Of a DNA stretch of 64,000 bases, positions 41,601-51,592 are shown piece after piece. Each line of letters starts with the position of its first letter. Positions within the stretch are counted from its first letter, which is position 1. The notes beneath the pieces are model-generated. The model was not told where the DNA came from. It did no database searches and saw only the letters and a list, made by a program, of their open reading frames with translations. The translations under genes and the position numbers were made by a program. Source of the stretch: Cymbomonas tetramitiformis (lineage: Eukaryota; Chlorophyta; Pyramimonadophyceae; Pyramimonadales; Pyramimonadaceae); contig LGRX02034414.1 of the NCBI GenBank assembly GCA_001247695.2, forward strand, positions 1-64,000. The letters are read 5' to 3'.

Positions 41601-41937
41601 GGACTCGGTCCATGTTGGAGGCCACTACCCCCCCTCTTTCATAGTTCTCGCGCCACCAGCTGAGAGCTTGTGAGTTCTCTCCAGCCAGACACGCAGGGAC
41701 GATGTCCCACAGATATTCAAAGTCAGGGGGAGTCTCTCTCAGGGTCTTCATCTGTGCTTCGGTGAGAGTGCCAGCCCCGGACCTGAGCCTCTTCCTGACG
41801 TTGGCGTTGTGCTGCCGTACGAAATTCTCGCACATGTCGGCGAACTCCCTCAGGAACTTGGGCCGATCTTCTTCCTTGGTGCCCGTGTAGTTGGGCAGCG
41901 TACCAAGGTTGACACGAGCGTAGTCAGTGTACTCCAT
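35632..41937 (-). CDS. ORF1: giant Gag-protease polyprotein with unassigned C-terminal half
   Basis: The open frame reaches back to about 42200. The first ATG is at 41937, and a good acceptor (TCTCTTCTCCACCAG|AAAGG at 42160) suggests a spliced leader. It is about 2,100 residues long. The N-terminal third is a Gag-like capsid region (FLREFADMCENFV, YFYALRGFIAALDKKFM). Then come a variant knuckle CLRCFGGGWHESDPEQC (C-x2-C-x5-H-x6-C), an acidic stretch with a duplicated DDDCPGMESGDDSD unit, and an aspartic protease near residue 850 (LLLDTGANCNIIP). About 1,100 residues follow that I cannot assign; they include CTLCEEGDG, FYYEKDQRWQYQH and a putative coiled coil before a basic, proline-rich tail. 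Gag of this kind would build the particle and bind RNA. Confidence 0.88.
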   Translation of the reverse strand: MEYTDYARVNLGTLPNYTGTKEEDRPKFLREFADMCENFVRQHNANVRKRLRSGAGTLTEAQMKTLRETPPDFEYLWDIVPACLAGENSQALSWWRENYERGGVVASNMDRVLKDTSEHGPLEGTIPCARPPFNEMNTGTTWVIARPVTNQDTQGEVSDEYLTDGTSLKGLTGRDGTRDTQYFYALRGFIAALDKKFMMKGTQEKVDLLTQKPQEVGQDGLTYMKMCQRREMQLNTGKVLSDEELRTFIEDCVDNLRIKVFQTRVKEQLRAQFPPPNRVTWKDLEAIVEVQDKLKGDAESWILTFLQEITRRCGCQYSTWEARQHGLDLKAIKNSIKKIESSEVVQSGEPENSKKVDTPPSKKMKKEVNVAERAKKASYNKTPPPAEGVRTNDKPKCLRCFGGGWHESDPEQCRSGYKHVKMPAGFHESRLGSSKWWDAENAALRMYNLKNRFKNSDWGILVTDWQQLSNDEKDKYRAKQSPEDKQKSATGNPEALKAEYQGMVAARKTASRAGSVKSQVLSEDEGSDEEPVAAHVAERETHTVDARAHHHGSAGVGVSSGPPTELLTAMAEEMGEEELSSALNTLGLGALPETLCKSAESELTAAPAVALGSTQRMRGFPVKTPEEYEADAQVPMAPAADEMQRKVQLMASVIKSLGAAFRKLAAGLVAEGRITAPRGVETLVELAENNQLPVPTASAADCQDISDEDDDCPGMESGDDSDDDDDCPGMESGDDSDEEEVPLDEMPEDMVEQPRKGRTTVHVTAAAATVQESYGVRDFSERGELHAGTMEAKAYELLKKKMLSGLTEEQLTAMAQVQPVCKLLNESLAQGMALMASGGLLMLYKALLLDTGANCNIIPIRTANRLGLTIFDAETGARVARCDGSPAEFTKYCYVDVVLAAGTPYMTLHRLHAFVTYTNDTTWDFLVGTGPLKNALKLTIDLYRGIATSEAAVSLGMKEKVTLPLIELTPPVDARSKRNEDPRVCLATEIFDVDATAARTLAPAFEDCELPPREAVSLGARGEDRLALAGERCAPAPCAFSRNHPELMDSLASWLEEMRLRRFNSEEKERLEARCQSMVEAGFLRPSSMMQGELTGRVSSHTESSTYEPPPPGTSLTDQMLGMLQASSRSQREANVATRGEWSSAEEPDARGSRTPASLTTTQSDPRYPDLTLAQEAASEADFKLASVQPWGGMAVNPWDYQDKESSWSQQRLYIDRTGYARLCTLCEEGDGGGVDAGFVRVKFSRCGEYKTILETELLWPDFTLVDQKVDKETKIPSETWTTRASGRKDNEQVPLPDCGAHREAGRYTMASVQEILNTNQTYPGVVTGKLMWDKVARQFCVLSEHTRAQWDLMERMVRHTMEGVTIMNPMGKMTGEFQLPFYYEKDQRWQYQHLKYVQRVDIADLRARLKVRYDEEVAGVEGVHVNVVPQLTLSDAADKVGKFYPVTDGEGGSGEVVSTNAAAVEYLHLGDNTRVMLGACKTEEQAQDALDTYGARRNPPVRTSKTLRTSKTVRGDEAGPSGSAPPPSSATLRLRHQTWPNGVFDPAMLEYHAAVFQGTYEPESPTRSENTAGEANWLDLGGISEFMALHGQTVFHIQYRCFMGEIEFQLGKPFAERGKGVHTQRLSSQTLHQYASSAGVGQRGEFLPLGGQSKGCTGGLLGTLQKHMEHLVDRTQLLEIARGHLSDGPRQGTLRVFKTRANARSKAVYYLFEDNRYYSERGPSNMAFTLEYLSSGTRKFDCCSWETWNKVAVMHREPLSAFTSSVGPALLAEARRAEVQARLRNDFMRCLDPIEGEDAGSQEGDGSISGYSSDLAAVEGVSTHTGRTRTPSPQTEDEDSVEVISERLVGLSASLAQGQAEVAANHTTMAALSESIRARQAIIREYEERPRAAHATARMSTLGPDCPGLDGRDGARATPTPTPYSGRVLGGISTMGLECNMAQRPEHRSINDILRSPAHSVCTQQTEAVPPAAQEQDSVSYVPSTPSSTAPSSPERSSGFVAHVDTRPSGHPAARPQSPTESAVQQRSPRAGQRRRRSPSPREGAHRQDAARGRHAGIGASRAPQRRQSYDEIWEERRRQSALGPFQGGTGPAAARRARH

Positions 41938-42084
41938 GTCTTCTTCAAAGATTATTAACGGCTCCTGGGCCTGGGCTTGCAGTTGTGCTGGTGCTTGTGC
42001 CTCAGGCTGTACTAGTGCTTGGGCCTCAGGCTGGCCACCGGCAGCCCCTTCCTCTCCTTCCAGCTCTGTGAAGTGCTGGCTCAC

Positions 42085-42830
42085 TCGTATCGCTCTCTGG
42101 GCACGCCTCTCTGCCCTTTGCTGATCCTGACGGTCAGTCTTGGATTCCGTTGCTACCTTTCTGGTGGAGAAGAGATACTGGTGTGAAGGCTCTTTTCACT
42201 CCACACTTCCCAGCTTACCAGTACGGATGAATCCGTCCCTGGCCTCACCTTTCAGTGCTTTGCTCTAAGTAGCAATCACTGCCAGGATAATCTCGTCCAC
42301 GACTGGTGAGCAGGGTTCCATCGGTGACCCGGTCTTATATTGGCTCTCCCAGATGTCCAGCAAGGTTGCCTCTGCCCTCAATGTCTCTGGTCCACGCAGT
42401 AAGTCAGCAGAACGCCAGCATGAGTCAAGTGACCACAAAGAATGCTGTCGTGATGGTGTCCACTGACAGTCCTGTTTCGCTCCACGCCTTCAGGCGTACC
42501 AGTACGGATGAATCCGTCCCTGGCTTTACCGTCTGGTGCTTTGCTCCAGCAGGATGTCACTTCCCGAAATAGCCCAGTACATAATTCTCAACGCTGCCAT
42601 CATGTTCGCAAAATTAGCAACTGGTTCTGCTGTGACCGCTGTCGCTGTACTTTGCAAGACTGGTGAACTTCGAGTGTCGCAACAGCCTGCTTCACTCAAC
42701 CTCTTCCAAGGCTTACCAGTACGGATAAATCCGTCCCTGGCATCACCATTCAGAGGTCTCGTTCTTCAGGACTGCTGTTGAACTCTCAGCATTACAGACG
42801 ACATGTCTGTAATAAGGCACATTTTTGTTT
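42085..42830 (-). other. Leader of the methyltransferase element with three hairpin repeats
   Basis: No gene. It runs between the 5' terminal repeat and ORF1. No TGG-type primer-binding site is visible next to the repeat, where the element-sense sequence reads AAACAAAAATGTGCC. Three copies of a short hairpin unit and a likely splice acceptor near 42160 are the only structure I recognise. Confidence 0.6.
42217..42740 (-). repeat. Three copies of a palindromic leader hairpin
   Basis: The palindrome ACGGATnAATCCGT lies at 42222-42235, 42503-42516 and 42721-42734 (the third has AAA for GAA). Each sits in a conserved 25-30 bp context: CCAGT before and CCCTGG after on the plus strand, which extends the stem. 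Two of the copies are also followed by a TTTGCTC stretch. Repeated self-complementary hairpins in a retroelement leader suggest RNA dimerisation or packaging, but this is inferred. Confidence 0.8.
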
Positions 42831-43214
42831 TGAAAAAGACTGTTAATTACAGTTCTGACGCAGTCGCACAAGGACAAGTCCACAAATGTATATCCTTATA
42901 AGCAGAAGAATACTGTATCTTACAAATTATCTCATAACACTGCTGTTTTCGCGGTCTTAAGCGAGTCCTGGCTATTTTCGGAATCACTGTTACGAAGGCA
43001 AAACAAAAATGAGCGTCTGGCTCACCCTGCTACGCCGCCCTACATATCCTCGCTATCTCCAAACAAGTGTAACACCCATCCGTATTTCCGTATCTCGTCA
43101 CTGTCATAACTCCTCGCGCGTATCGTACTGCGCGTGTCATACGTTCGTCACAGAGACTGCTACAGCAAGTGTCACAACCCGGCTGAGGTATACGATAAGC
43201 CGTGGTTTGTGACA
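42831..43214 (-). repeat. 384-bp terminal repeat L, right (5') copy
   Basis: Identical by eye to 27878-28261, including the same chance 67-codon frame. In element sense it starts TGTCACAAACC directly after GATT. Unlike the left end, no R1 sequence accompanies it. It should carry the promoter of the element. Confidence 0.92.
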
Positions 43215-43218
43215 GATT
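43215..43218. repeat. GATT target-site duplication, right copy
   Basis: It matches GATT at 27650-27653 on the other side of the insertion. Confidence 0.6.
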
Positions 43219-43857
43219 GCTATGCCGTATCTCATTCCGAACAATTTTCAAATGCGAATCATCCATGCGCGTGCATGTAATTGACGCGCATGCTTATGAT
43301 TGCGAATCACTTCTGCGAGAACATGTGATTGTCGCGCATGCTGTCAACTGCGAATCAGTCTCTCGCGCATCGACATATATGATAGCCGTACAGTAAGCGA
43401 TTTGATGCGATCATGAAAATTGTAATAGTGCGCGCTGATGATTTTTGAGTACATCTCGTCGCAGTATGTCTAGCACATGATACGAGTGCTGATTTTCGCG
43501 CGGATAATGATTCCGCTGATGATTTTTGCGTCCGCGTCTCATTTGCGAATTTATGTACATCTGCGAATCATATATGCGCGTACATCTCATCGCTGCGCGC
43601 ATGTATGCCGTATGCACACCTTGTCGCGCAGTATATGTGCGATCAGCTGTTGTATGCGATCCTGCGAATGCGACAATTATCTCGCGCACTGTCTTCGCTA
43701 TTGCAGCGGTATATGCGATATGTCAATTATTCGTATTATTCGACTGCGTCGCCTTATATGCTTGAGCTCCGCAACCTGTCAACACAAAATTATTGATATC
43801 TACGCGCTGCACTTGAGTTCTCGTGTTCGTGCCTTGACGAGCTTAGAATACCATCTC
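43219..43857 (-). other. First part of the G1 leader, GCGAATCA-rich
   Basis: It lies between the truncated 5' LTR of G1 and the methyltransferase element. It is filled with scattered GCGAATCA and CGCGCATG units without a regular period, and similar sequence continues at 27540-27653 across the insertion. In G1 sense it begins just after the LTR with TGGTATTCTAAGC (43853-43841), a TGG-starting stretch at the right place for a tRNA primer-binding site that partly matches the initiator-Met type. The short frames over it look random. Confidence 0.5.
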
Positions 43858-44431
43858 TTAGGGCTAGATAAGCGAGCCCTCAGTATATCATATAAAATAC
43901 AAGTAAACGCTGCGTTATAGAACAGTAACACAAGCGTAAGATAATAGCGGGGGATGAGTGCAGACTCTGTGTGAAGATACTGCTGAAGCACAACGCTTCC
44001 TCATCTATACCATACGTCTCCCATCGCATAGATGGTACCGCCATTGGGTTGTGAACCCGAGACGTTGGTTGAACGACCAGTATCGTCAGAACGAATAATA
44101 CGTTCGCTCCATAATACTGCGCATGCTTGTTCCGCACATGCTTAAAGCAAAGATGGTTCTTGTTTGTTACTTCAAGATGTATCTTGCTTTGCCATCTTCG
44201 AGTTCGACGTACGAACTCTCGATGACAGGTGTCATTCAAGTCTTTCCTTGAATAATGACAGATGACGTGACTTATCATCTGACGACATGTACAGTCATAG
44301 TCGACCGTACTGACGACTGTAATTATAATATATGACATGACTCGACATGACATGACATGGTATGACATGTCTGACAGGTATGACACGTATGACATGTATG
44401 ACACATATGTCATCGGTCATGACCCTGACAG
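43858..44431 (-). repeat. G1 5' LTR, truncated (copy C)
   Basis: The terminal 574 bp of the same LTR as 9957-11451, in the same orientation and nearly identical to it. It stops at CTGACAG, losing the first 900 bp in element sense, and goes straight into a tandem repeat. Its loss probably removed the G1 promoter. Confidence 0.75.
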
Positions 44432-44439
44432 GAATGAAG

Positions 44440-45016
44440 ACCTGATTTATATATGCAAAGTTACTCCAGAAATTATATACACACTACACTCGGGCTTCAA
44501 TTGATATAATATGCATATAGCATACAATGTGTCCTGTACAGCCTACGATATGGGCGTCAATATTTGCACTGTTAACGCACTGATTTTTTTCCCGATTTTT
44601 CAAAAGAGGGGGAATCTTCGATTTCATCTCCGATTTTCCCCCCAATATTTCTAAAAACTATATATACATTACACTGGGGCTTCAATTGATATAATATGCA
44701 TACAACATACATTGTGTCGTGTACAGCCTACGATATGGGCCTCAATATTTGCACTGTTAACGCGCTGAATTTTCCCCCATTTTTTCAAAAGAGGGGGAAT
44801 CTTCGATTTCATCTCCGATTTTTTCCCCAATATGCAAAATTACTCCAGAAATTATATACACACTACACTCGGGCTTCAATTGATATAATATGCATACAGC
44901 ATACAATGTGTCGTGTACAGCCTACGATATGGGCGTCAATATTTGCACTGAATTTTTCCCCGATTTTTCAAAAGAGGGGGAATCTTCGATTTCATCTCCG
45001 ATTTTTTCCCCAATTC
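44440..45016. repeat. Three tandem units of about 190 bp
   Basis: The shared core TTCAATTGATATAATATGCAT occurs at 44496, 44681 and 44875 (periods 185 and 194). Each unit also carries GGGGGAATCTTCGATTTCATC. A fourth, partial unit lies at about 9780-9905 beside the other LTR of G1. The units are AT-rich and non-coding. Confidence 0.9.
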
Positions 45017-45240
45017 GGTTTAACCGTAGTAACCAGTTAGGCCAGTTAACTAGTTAGACCCAGTTACTACCAGTTATTGTTACTAGCTAGTTAATCAATT
45101 CCATTTTTATTAACTAACTGACCCTAGCTAGTTAATTAATTCGCACTAACCGGTTGTAGCTAGTTAATTAATTTTATTAATCGAATTAACTACTTAGTGG
45201 CAGTAACGAGCTGACCCCCCTCAAAATTTATTAATTACCG
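45017..45240. repeat. GTTAACTAG-type AT-rich degenerate repeat
   Basis: It is made of shuffled TAGTTA, TTAACTAG and TTAATTAATT words with no fixed period. It separates the tandem units from the start of the non-LTR element and has no gene. Confidence 0.65.
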
Positions 45241-45525
45241 GTTAATCACCCATGTCGCCCATCGCGATCGGTCGGAAAATCGAAAAATCGAGATCTCTGA
45301 TTTTCGACACGGCCTCAGCGGTCAGCGCTAGGAACACCTTAATCGCGCGAGACGACACGAGTGTCATGAGCAGCAGTCGAGTGTCGAGCGTTTTCACGAA
45401 GCCATTTGTCGTCTTTACACACACCTTACTGTACAGTCAACAGTGTCGCAAACACAACTCACAAATTCTGCAGAACTGTCCGTTGCGTGGATATAGATAT
45501 ACCGCGCTAAAGTGTGTTGGATATA
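45241..45525 (+). other. 5' untranslated region of the non-LTR element
   Basis: No gene. The base composition changes here from the AT-rich repeat to balanced sequence, and the ORF start follows, so this is probably the element's 5' UTR with an internal promoter. The exact 5' end cannot be placed. Confidence 0.4.
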
Positions 45526-48500
45526 ATGGGGCGAACAAAGAAAAAGCTTCCGACTGCAGCTTCAAAAAGCGGTCCTCGAGGTGAGGGTGGCAATGCTTCG
45601 GTTGTCGTGGACGGTAAGAAGGGGGGAATACGTCGAACTCGGAAGCATTTGGCGGATACCGCAAGCGGATCGGAAGAGTACCTCATTGAGGACATCCTCG
45701 CCATGCGGTGGACAAGAGGCCGACGCGAGTGGCCCTTGAGCAAAGCCCACAGGGAAACCCTCCAAAGCGTCCTCCTCAGAACACACGACTATGCCAGGAC
45801 TGCTAAGCTGAAAGACATGACAGAGATAGCCGCCCAATGTAGGGAAGAAGGCAACAGGCAGGTGGCACATGCCACCATAGACAGAGCAGGAGAGGCAGTG
45901 CTGAGTATACTCAACAGAGCAAACAATTGCGCGCTGAAGGACGAGGAACTACCAACGGTGATAACTGGAAGAACCTCCACCCATGGGGCAACGGACCTGC
46001 TAATGAGCAAAAAGGACAGAAAAGAAAGAGATGCCGCGATACTCAAAATGCGGATGCACAAGAAAACCAAACGACAACTACGAAACCCACACACGGAACA
46101 CGCAACTCTCCGCCACCTGAAGGAAGGAGAAACAAAAGGCCCGACAAACAAGGACAATGCAGCCACAAAGGAATGGGTCTCCTGGCTCACCGAGGAGGCC
46201 AAAAAAGAAAGGTCGGCTGCCCACAAAGTGGTCAAACAGCACTGGAAGCGAGCCAAACAAAGGCATAATGACAAAACAGTAAGAGAATACTGGAACAACC
46301 AGAAACGATACCACAAAAGGATTTATGCCAAGGCCCGAGAAACAGGCCATGCCCCCACGGCGAATATACAGGCCTTACAGGACAGGGAGGGCAACCTAGC
46401 TGTAGGCCACAAGAACATTGCGAACGCACTAGTGGACCACATGGCCCACTCGGCACCATATAGGATGGAACACCTAGCACCCCCACCATGGGAAGACCCA
46501 GCCCACAAGGAGCGACTCAGAAAGGCACCAAGACCGGACCCCAAGGGAATGGTCCTCACGATAAGTAGACAGGGCTACAGCAAGGCAGTACACACCCTAA
46601 ACAACAACAAGGCACCAGGCCCCACCAGAACCCCTAACGAAATTCTCAAGTACATGCCAGAGGACTTCCACGATGCCTTGCATGCGCTCATGCTGGAGAT
46701 GTGGAACAGCAAACACGTCCCCCTCACCTGGAAGAGAGGGACATTCTGTTTCCACCACAAGAAAGGAGATGTCACCCTACAGCAAAACTATAGGCCCATA
46801 GCCCTACTGGAGGGAATATTCAAACTATACACCTCGCAAATAGCAAACATGCTCTCCACGTTCTGCGAAACACAGGGGATACTAGCCCAGGCACAGGAAG
46901 GCTCCAGAGAGAAAAGAAACACACTCAGACAACTCACGAGAGTGACCAACGCAATAGAGGACGCAAATGTCTCCGGACGGGAACTGCATGGCCTGTATGT
47001 AGACTTTGAAAATGCATATGGCTCAGTGGACCACAACAAGCTACTACATACAATGCAGTACCTTGGAATACCTGAGGAACTTACACAAGTAGTGCGAGAT
47101 GTCCTAGGTACACAAAGTCATGACACCATGTCAATGTACACCAGAGTAGGAGGGGAAACCTCTCACGAAATGGTCCAGGTGCAAAGAGGTCTCCTCCAAG
47201 GAGACAGTATGAGCCCCCTTCTCTTCATAATATACCAGGAACCGCTGTTAAGATGGCTGGAGGTGGGGGAGCACGGATACCAACACAAACACGCAGCCGA
47301 GCAGGAAAGACTGGGCCCCCTCAGGACGACAGCAGGGGCGTTCGTCGACGACCTGCTCATACTATGCCCCACGATTTTCCACATGCGAGCCCAGCTACAC
47401 AAGCTAGAGGCATTCTCACGATGGAGTGAACTCAAAGTTAACCTTACCAAGTCAGCCATAACCGGCATAAAAAATGGGGTCTCCATACCTGAACAACTCC
47501 ATAAGGACCTCAAAACGGTTGGGGTGGATGGTAAGCTGAGCCACTTCAAAATACTCAAACCGGACGACACATACAAGTACCTAGGAGTACTACTGGCATT
47601 CACAGGCAGATGGGACAAGGAGAAGGAAGCTGCCAGGGAGGAAATGAACCACAGGATACAAGCACTACTGCGCTCGCCGCTGACGCCAGACCAAAAAGAG
47701 TACTCCCTCCACTCTGCAATACTGGGAAAGTTCAGGTATGGACTGCACTTAGGCCTCTACACCGCGGGTGAAATAGACGACTTTGACAAGGTAATAGGTG
47801 GGGCCACAAAGAACATACAAGGCCTGCCCCGTAACGGAACACCGAACATTTTCACCACACAAGAAAAGGAAAGGTTCGGATTGGGCATGGTGCCACTCCA
47901 GGCAGTCTACGCTCAGGCAATTTGGAGCGGACTGCTGGAAGCCATGCACAGTGAGGAGGACAGAGGAGCTGTACGGGGCCCAGTGTGGAGGCAAATAAAC
48001 CTGAAGTCAAGACTCAGAATGTCCCACGTCAGCAGGTCCACCAGAGGACTGATAGAATACCACTGCACCACACGCAGGAATTGCACAGACCTTGATAAAC
48101 TCTGGGGGGGGGCACCAGACAAAACACAACACACTAAGAAAACTCAATGCCCTTCTTAGATACAACATTACGCCCCAAGGAACAGAAGGGATGCTCAAAC
48201 AACTCCAGACCCCAGTACCGAAGATAATGGAGCAGCTAAAAGGGGCGACAAGAAGGAAGTCTGACAAAGAGATGGAAGGAACCACGAGAAAAACAAAAGC
48301 TGGCAAAATGGTGGATGGGGACCTGCCGGCGCCTCCGGACTGGCAAGCGATGTGCACAGACCAAACCGCCAAGCTCACAATACCCAAGGACACGCCGACT
48401 GCGATAAATTTCACGACGTGCCTCAAACTATTCACGCATTTCCCGGACCTAGCCTTCCTTACCACCAGAGATGGCCAACACGCGATTAGTCAGGTGAATG

Positions 48501-48604
48501 TCAGGGAACAATGCAAAGATGCAACCCTCAGCGCAGACCGCAGTGCCAACACTAAATCGGTCAAAATGCTGTACGTGAAATACATTTTGAAAATTTCGGA
48601 TTGA
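45526..48604 (+). CDS. Non-LTR (LINE-like) reverse transcriptase, frameshifted and 3' truncated
   Basis: It starts at ATG GGG CGA (an upstream GTG gives four more codons). A basic N-terminal region (1-360) has no recognisable apurinic-type endonuclease. The RT core follows (about 360-720): NNNKAPGPTRTPNEIL, QQNYRPIALLEGIFKLY, LYVDFENAYGSVDH, QRGLLQGDSMSPLLF and the catalytic AFVDDLLIL. The frame ends at 48159, just after a run of nine Gs (48104-48112). Sequence in the -1 frame continues the protein to 48604, so one base was gained or lost there. The 3' end with any endonuclease, UTR or tail is missing where the gypsy copy E2 begins near 48584. Confidence 0.85.
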
Positions 48605-50846
48605 TTTTTTTTTTGCTAAAATGAATATTTAGCTATCAAATAACAATCCCTGATTTATGCAGCATGTGTAACACCCTAAAAATTGAATGTGTGTGTCAGG
48701 GCTGTAACATACCTCCTGAAAACCACTTAACATTCAGTATGGTATTAAATGCAGTTTTGCTTAAAAATAGTTGCAAAATATTTATACTGCTTTATTTTTA
48801 CCTATTTTAGGGTTACTAATACCATGTAACACCCTAATCACATTATTGGGTATATGGGCCACTGTAACCTAACATGCCCTAAAATGCCACTATATATTTG
48901 ATAAACTTCGTGTTTGGCATTAACATATCATGCTGTATTCGACACAGACATGATTATATATCGGGCAACAACCCAAGAACTGTTGGGCAACAACCCTAAG
49001 ACTGTATAAGCCGCTTCCTACAAGGATTGCAAGCTATAAGCTATAAGCTGTAAGCTATGAGCTATAAGATATATAGGCAACTGACTGCCTATGTGTTCAC
49101 ACTTCCTCAAGGGGGGAAGAAGGTGGATAGGATTACACACATATCCATTTTATATTCCGATCTGGTGATTTCTGATGGATTGCTTTTGATAAATTCACTG
49201 CATCCACAAGTAACGTTGAAATCTGTACAACGTTAAATCCACCATCACTAATAAAGTGTAAACTCGGATGGGAAACTATATTCCAATGACTATAAGTTGA
49301 CTTTTGCTCAGCATTTACATTCTCGAGTAAGTTTGGAATGCTGAACTATATACATAACATATAACCTGATACCATGCTTAATTGCATATCCTGGATCAGA
49401 AGATGATAGTTATATAATGTATATATATATATATATATCCCACCTGATACACTTTGGCATTATAGCCGTACATAAGAGTGGGAAGGACAAGTGCATCGCT
49501 GTAACACTGGTTGATATAGTCCCAGTGCTGAAGGCAGAATTTGGCACCCGAATAACAGCTGATAACTGTTGGTGACCACCATGCAAGACCTTCCAAGCGT
49601 AACTCCTTTGTCCTAAGATGCAAGTGAATTGTTCATAATATGTTGACATCACATAAAAGCATTCTGATAAAAACCCTATATATTCATATGAGCTGTCATC
49701 ACTACAATGACATGGGTTTTTGAATCATCGAAATGAGTATAACTCCGATGAATTCATTAGTACAGAATAAGCTGTTGAGATTATTCCTCCGGCTGGATTG
49801 CAATCATTTACAATCCCTGTACATTCCGGTGACAAAATATTGCACTGGACTGATCACCACATTTGGTATAATCTGTGATATATAAGTCACCAGTGAAAGC
49901 ATTGCAATCAGCACAATGCTGTCTAGACTCACAAAGATGAGTAACAGATATTCTCAGATGTAATAAATAGAGGCACAATGTGACCTACGCTAAAATCGCG
50001 TATGCTCGGGCACTGCATTGTGACCTGCGCTAAGATCGTGTATGCATGGACACAACATGACTCGTGCCAATGACGTGGACATATTTTATGCCACGACATC
50101 ACATCTGAAATCAATAAATCACTCAGAGAAAAGGTGTTGACATCAGTATAGCACCATTATACATATAGTCATGAGGATTTTAAAGAAGACACAGTCTCTT
50201 CGATATTGACAAACATGGTACATATATTACCATGCTCTCTGATTATATATTGATATCCCACGGCATACGATGATGGTAATAGCAAGCCACTTCGCCGCTG
50301 GAGGGTAGTGTTGTATATATACAACACATGCTTGGGCACTATATGACCCACGCTGATGACGTGGATTCGGGCTGCATCCCAATAACTGCAATGCACCTTT
50401 GGTGCAATGGGCTGCAACCCGAGAACTGCTATCTAGCTTCATAAAAAGCTTCCACGTCATCACATAGAGGTCGGACCTCTGTTGTATTTGAACGGCGCTT
50501 GACAACCGCCTAGCAATACACTTCCTTGAGGGGGGAAGATGATAAGCTAGAAATACAACTAAAAACCAATAAATAAATAATAAAGACAAATAATAAAACA
50601 AATATAAGTTGCATCATTGTTTTTGTTTTTGTACGCCTGACTATATATAGTCAAACCATGCAGAACTCCATGAAGTTGACACATGATATGTATCAAACAT
50701 TTCTAAGGTCATCAGCCATGACATACAAATGAGCTTGATTTTGAAGACCCAGACATTGTATACATTCAGTCTAACATGTATCCAAACAAGAATTGTATAT
50801 TGACACGGTGCAAGCACTATAGCCTCTGCCACCGATGATCATTAAA

Positions 50847-51020
50847 AAGGGCAACCATTCTTGATATTTCACACATATCATCTGATTGGATCATTAAAGG
50901 TGTCAAGAGTACTCAATGCAATATGCAGGCTACGGCCTGAGTACAACACCTAGAAAGGTCAAAGCCACTGAGCTAACCAATGTAGCATAAATGCTAGCTG
51001 CCTTGAAGGCTATACAATAA
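50847..51020 (+). pseudogene. Degenerate chromodomain remnant in E2
   Basis: The same broken chromodomain as 4803-4975, recognisable from ATGCAGGCTACGGCCTGAG and GAGCTAACCAATGTAGCAT. Stops and indels are shared with E1. Confidence 0.7.
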
Positions 51021-51227
51021 GCCTATTGCCCTTATGTCTTGATATGTATCCGTGTATTGGCATCTCTTTGAGGTAATTATGCCTACTGAATGAGCCATAC
51101 CAACCATCTTGTCTTCATTGATCATTACATATCTGATCATATCGCCATTGAGCAATGCCTATTCTGTGAGATTACATATCACTAGGCATTTCATTATTGC
51201 ACATTAAACAATTATAGTGCAACAAAT

Positions 51228-51520
51228 ATCATCAGCTCTTCATCATACCAAAAGGTTGAGTTGTTGTCAAAAGTATTGAATTTTCAGACACCATTTATCA
51301 GAGGTCTTTTCATCATGAAAGACAGAGTCTGTGCAATCATGGCTATTCAGCCTCCGACATAGCTGGCATAGCTATTTAGCTTATGACCCAACCGTTGTTA
51401 AGCAACCTCCACGCTATATAGCTGAAAGATGGCAAGCAAATTCTTCGGTCATTCTTATGCATAGAGCAATCAAGCACAACCAATCCAGGATGTTTATCCC
51501 AAAATTCTCTAAGAATTATT
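51228..51520 (+). pseudogene. Degenerate reverse transcriptase remnant in E2
   Basis: Parallel to 5176-5470 and broken in the same way. It ends at ATTCTCTAAGAATTATTC, shortly before the unique segment. Confidence 0.7.
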
Positions 51521-51592
51521 CATGTATCATATGAAAACAACAATAGACCACCCTATGATGGGAGTCATCTCCTTCAGTGGTAATTTTGCATA

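Larger units (their letters stand above)
27654..43214 (-). mobile_element. Methyltransferase-bearing gypsy-like retroelement, 15.6 kb
   Basis: The element carries two identical-looking 384-bp repeats (27878-28261 and 42831-43214), a 746-bp leader, ORF1 (Gag-protease and more) and ORF2 (membrane region, RT, RNase H, C5 methyltransferase, integrase, PHD, second methyltransferase-like domain). It is clearly GC-richer than the AT-rich leader it sits in. RT-RH-INT order and RT motifs place it with Ty3/gypsy-like elements. Two enormous open frames and matching terminal repeats argue for a recent, possibly still competent copy. The left end is complicated by two copies of a 224-bp sequence around the 3' repeat. 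Confidence 0.88.
9957..44431 (-). mobile_element. Chromodomain Ty3/gypsy element G1, split by two nested insertions
   Basis: Read on the minus strand, the order is truncated 5' LTR (44431-43858), primer-binding-site candidate, leader, Gag (24932), protease, RT/RNase H, integrase, chromodomain and 3' LTR (11451-9957). A CACTA element (13018-21125) interrupts pol and a methyltransferase-bearing retroelement (27654-43214) interrupts the leader. Without these two, G1 is about 10.8 kb. LTRs B and C differ at only a few positions over their shared 570 bp, so G1 itself is fairly young, and both nested insertions are younger still. The element is now dead through the insertions, although Gag and most of Pol stay open. 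Confidence 0.8.
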
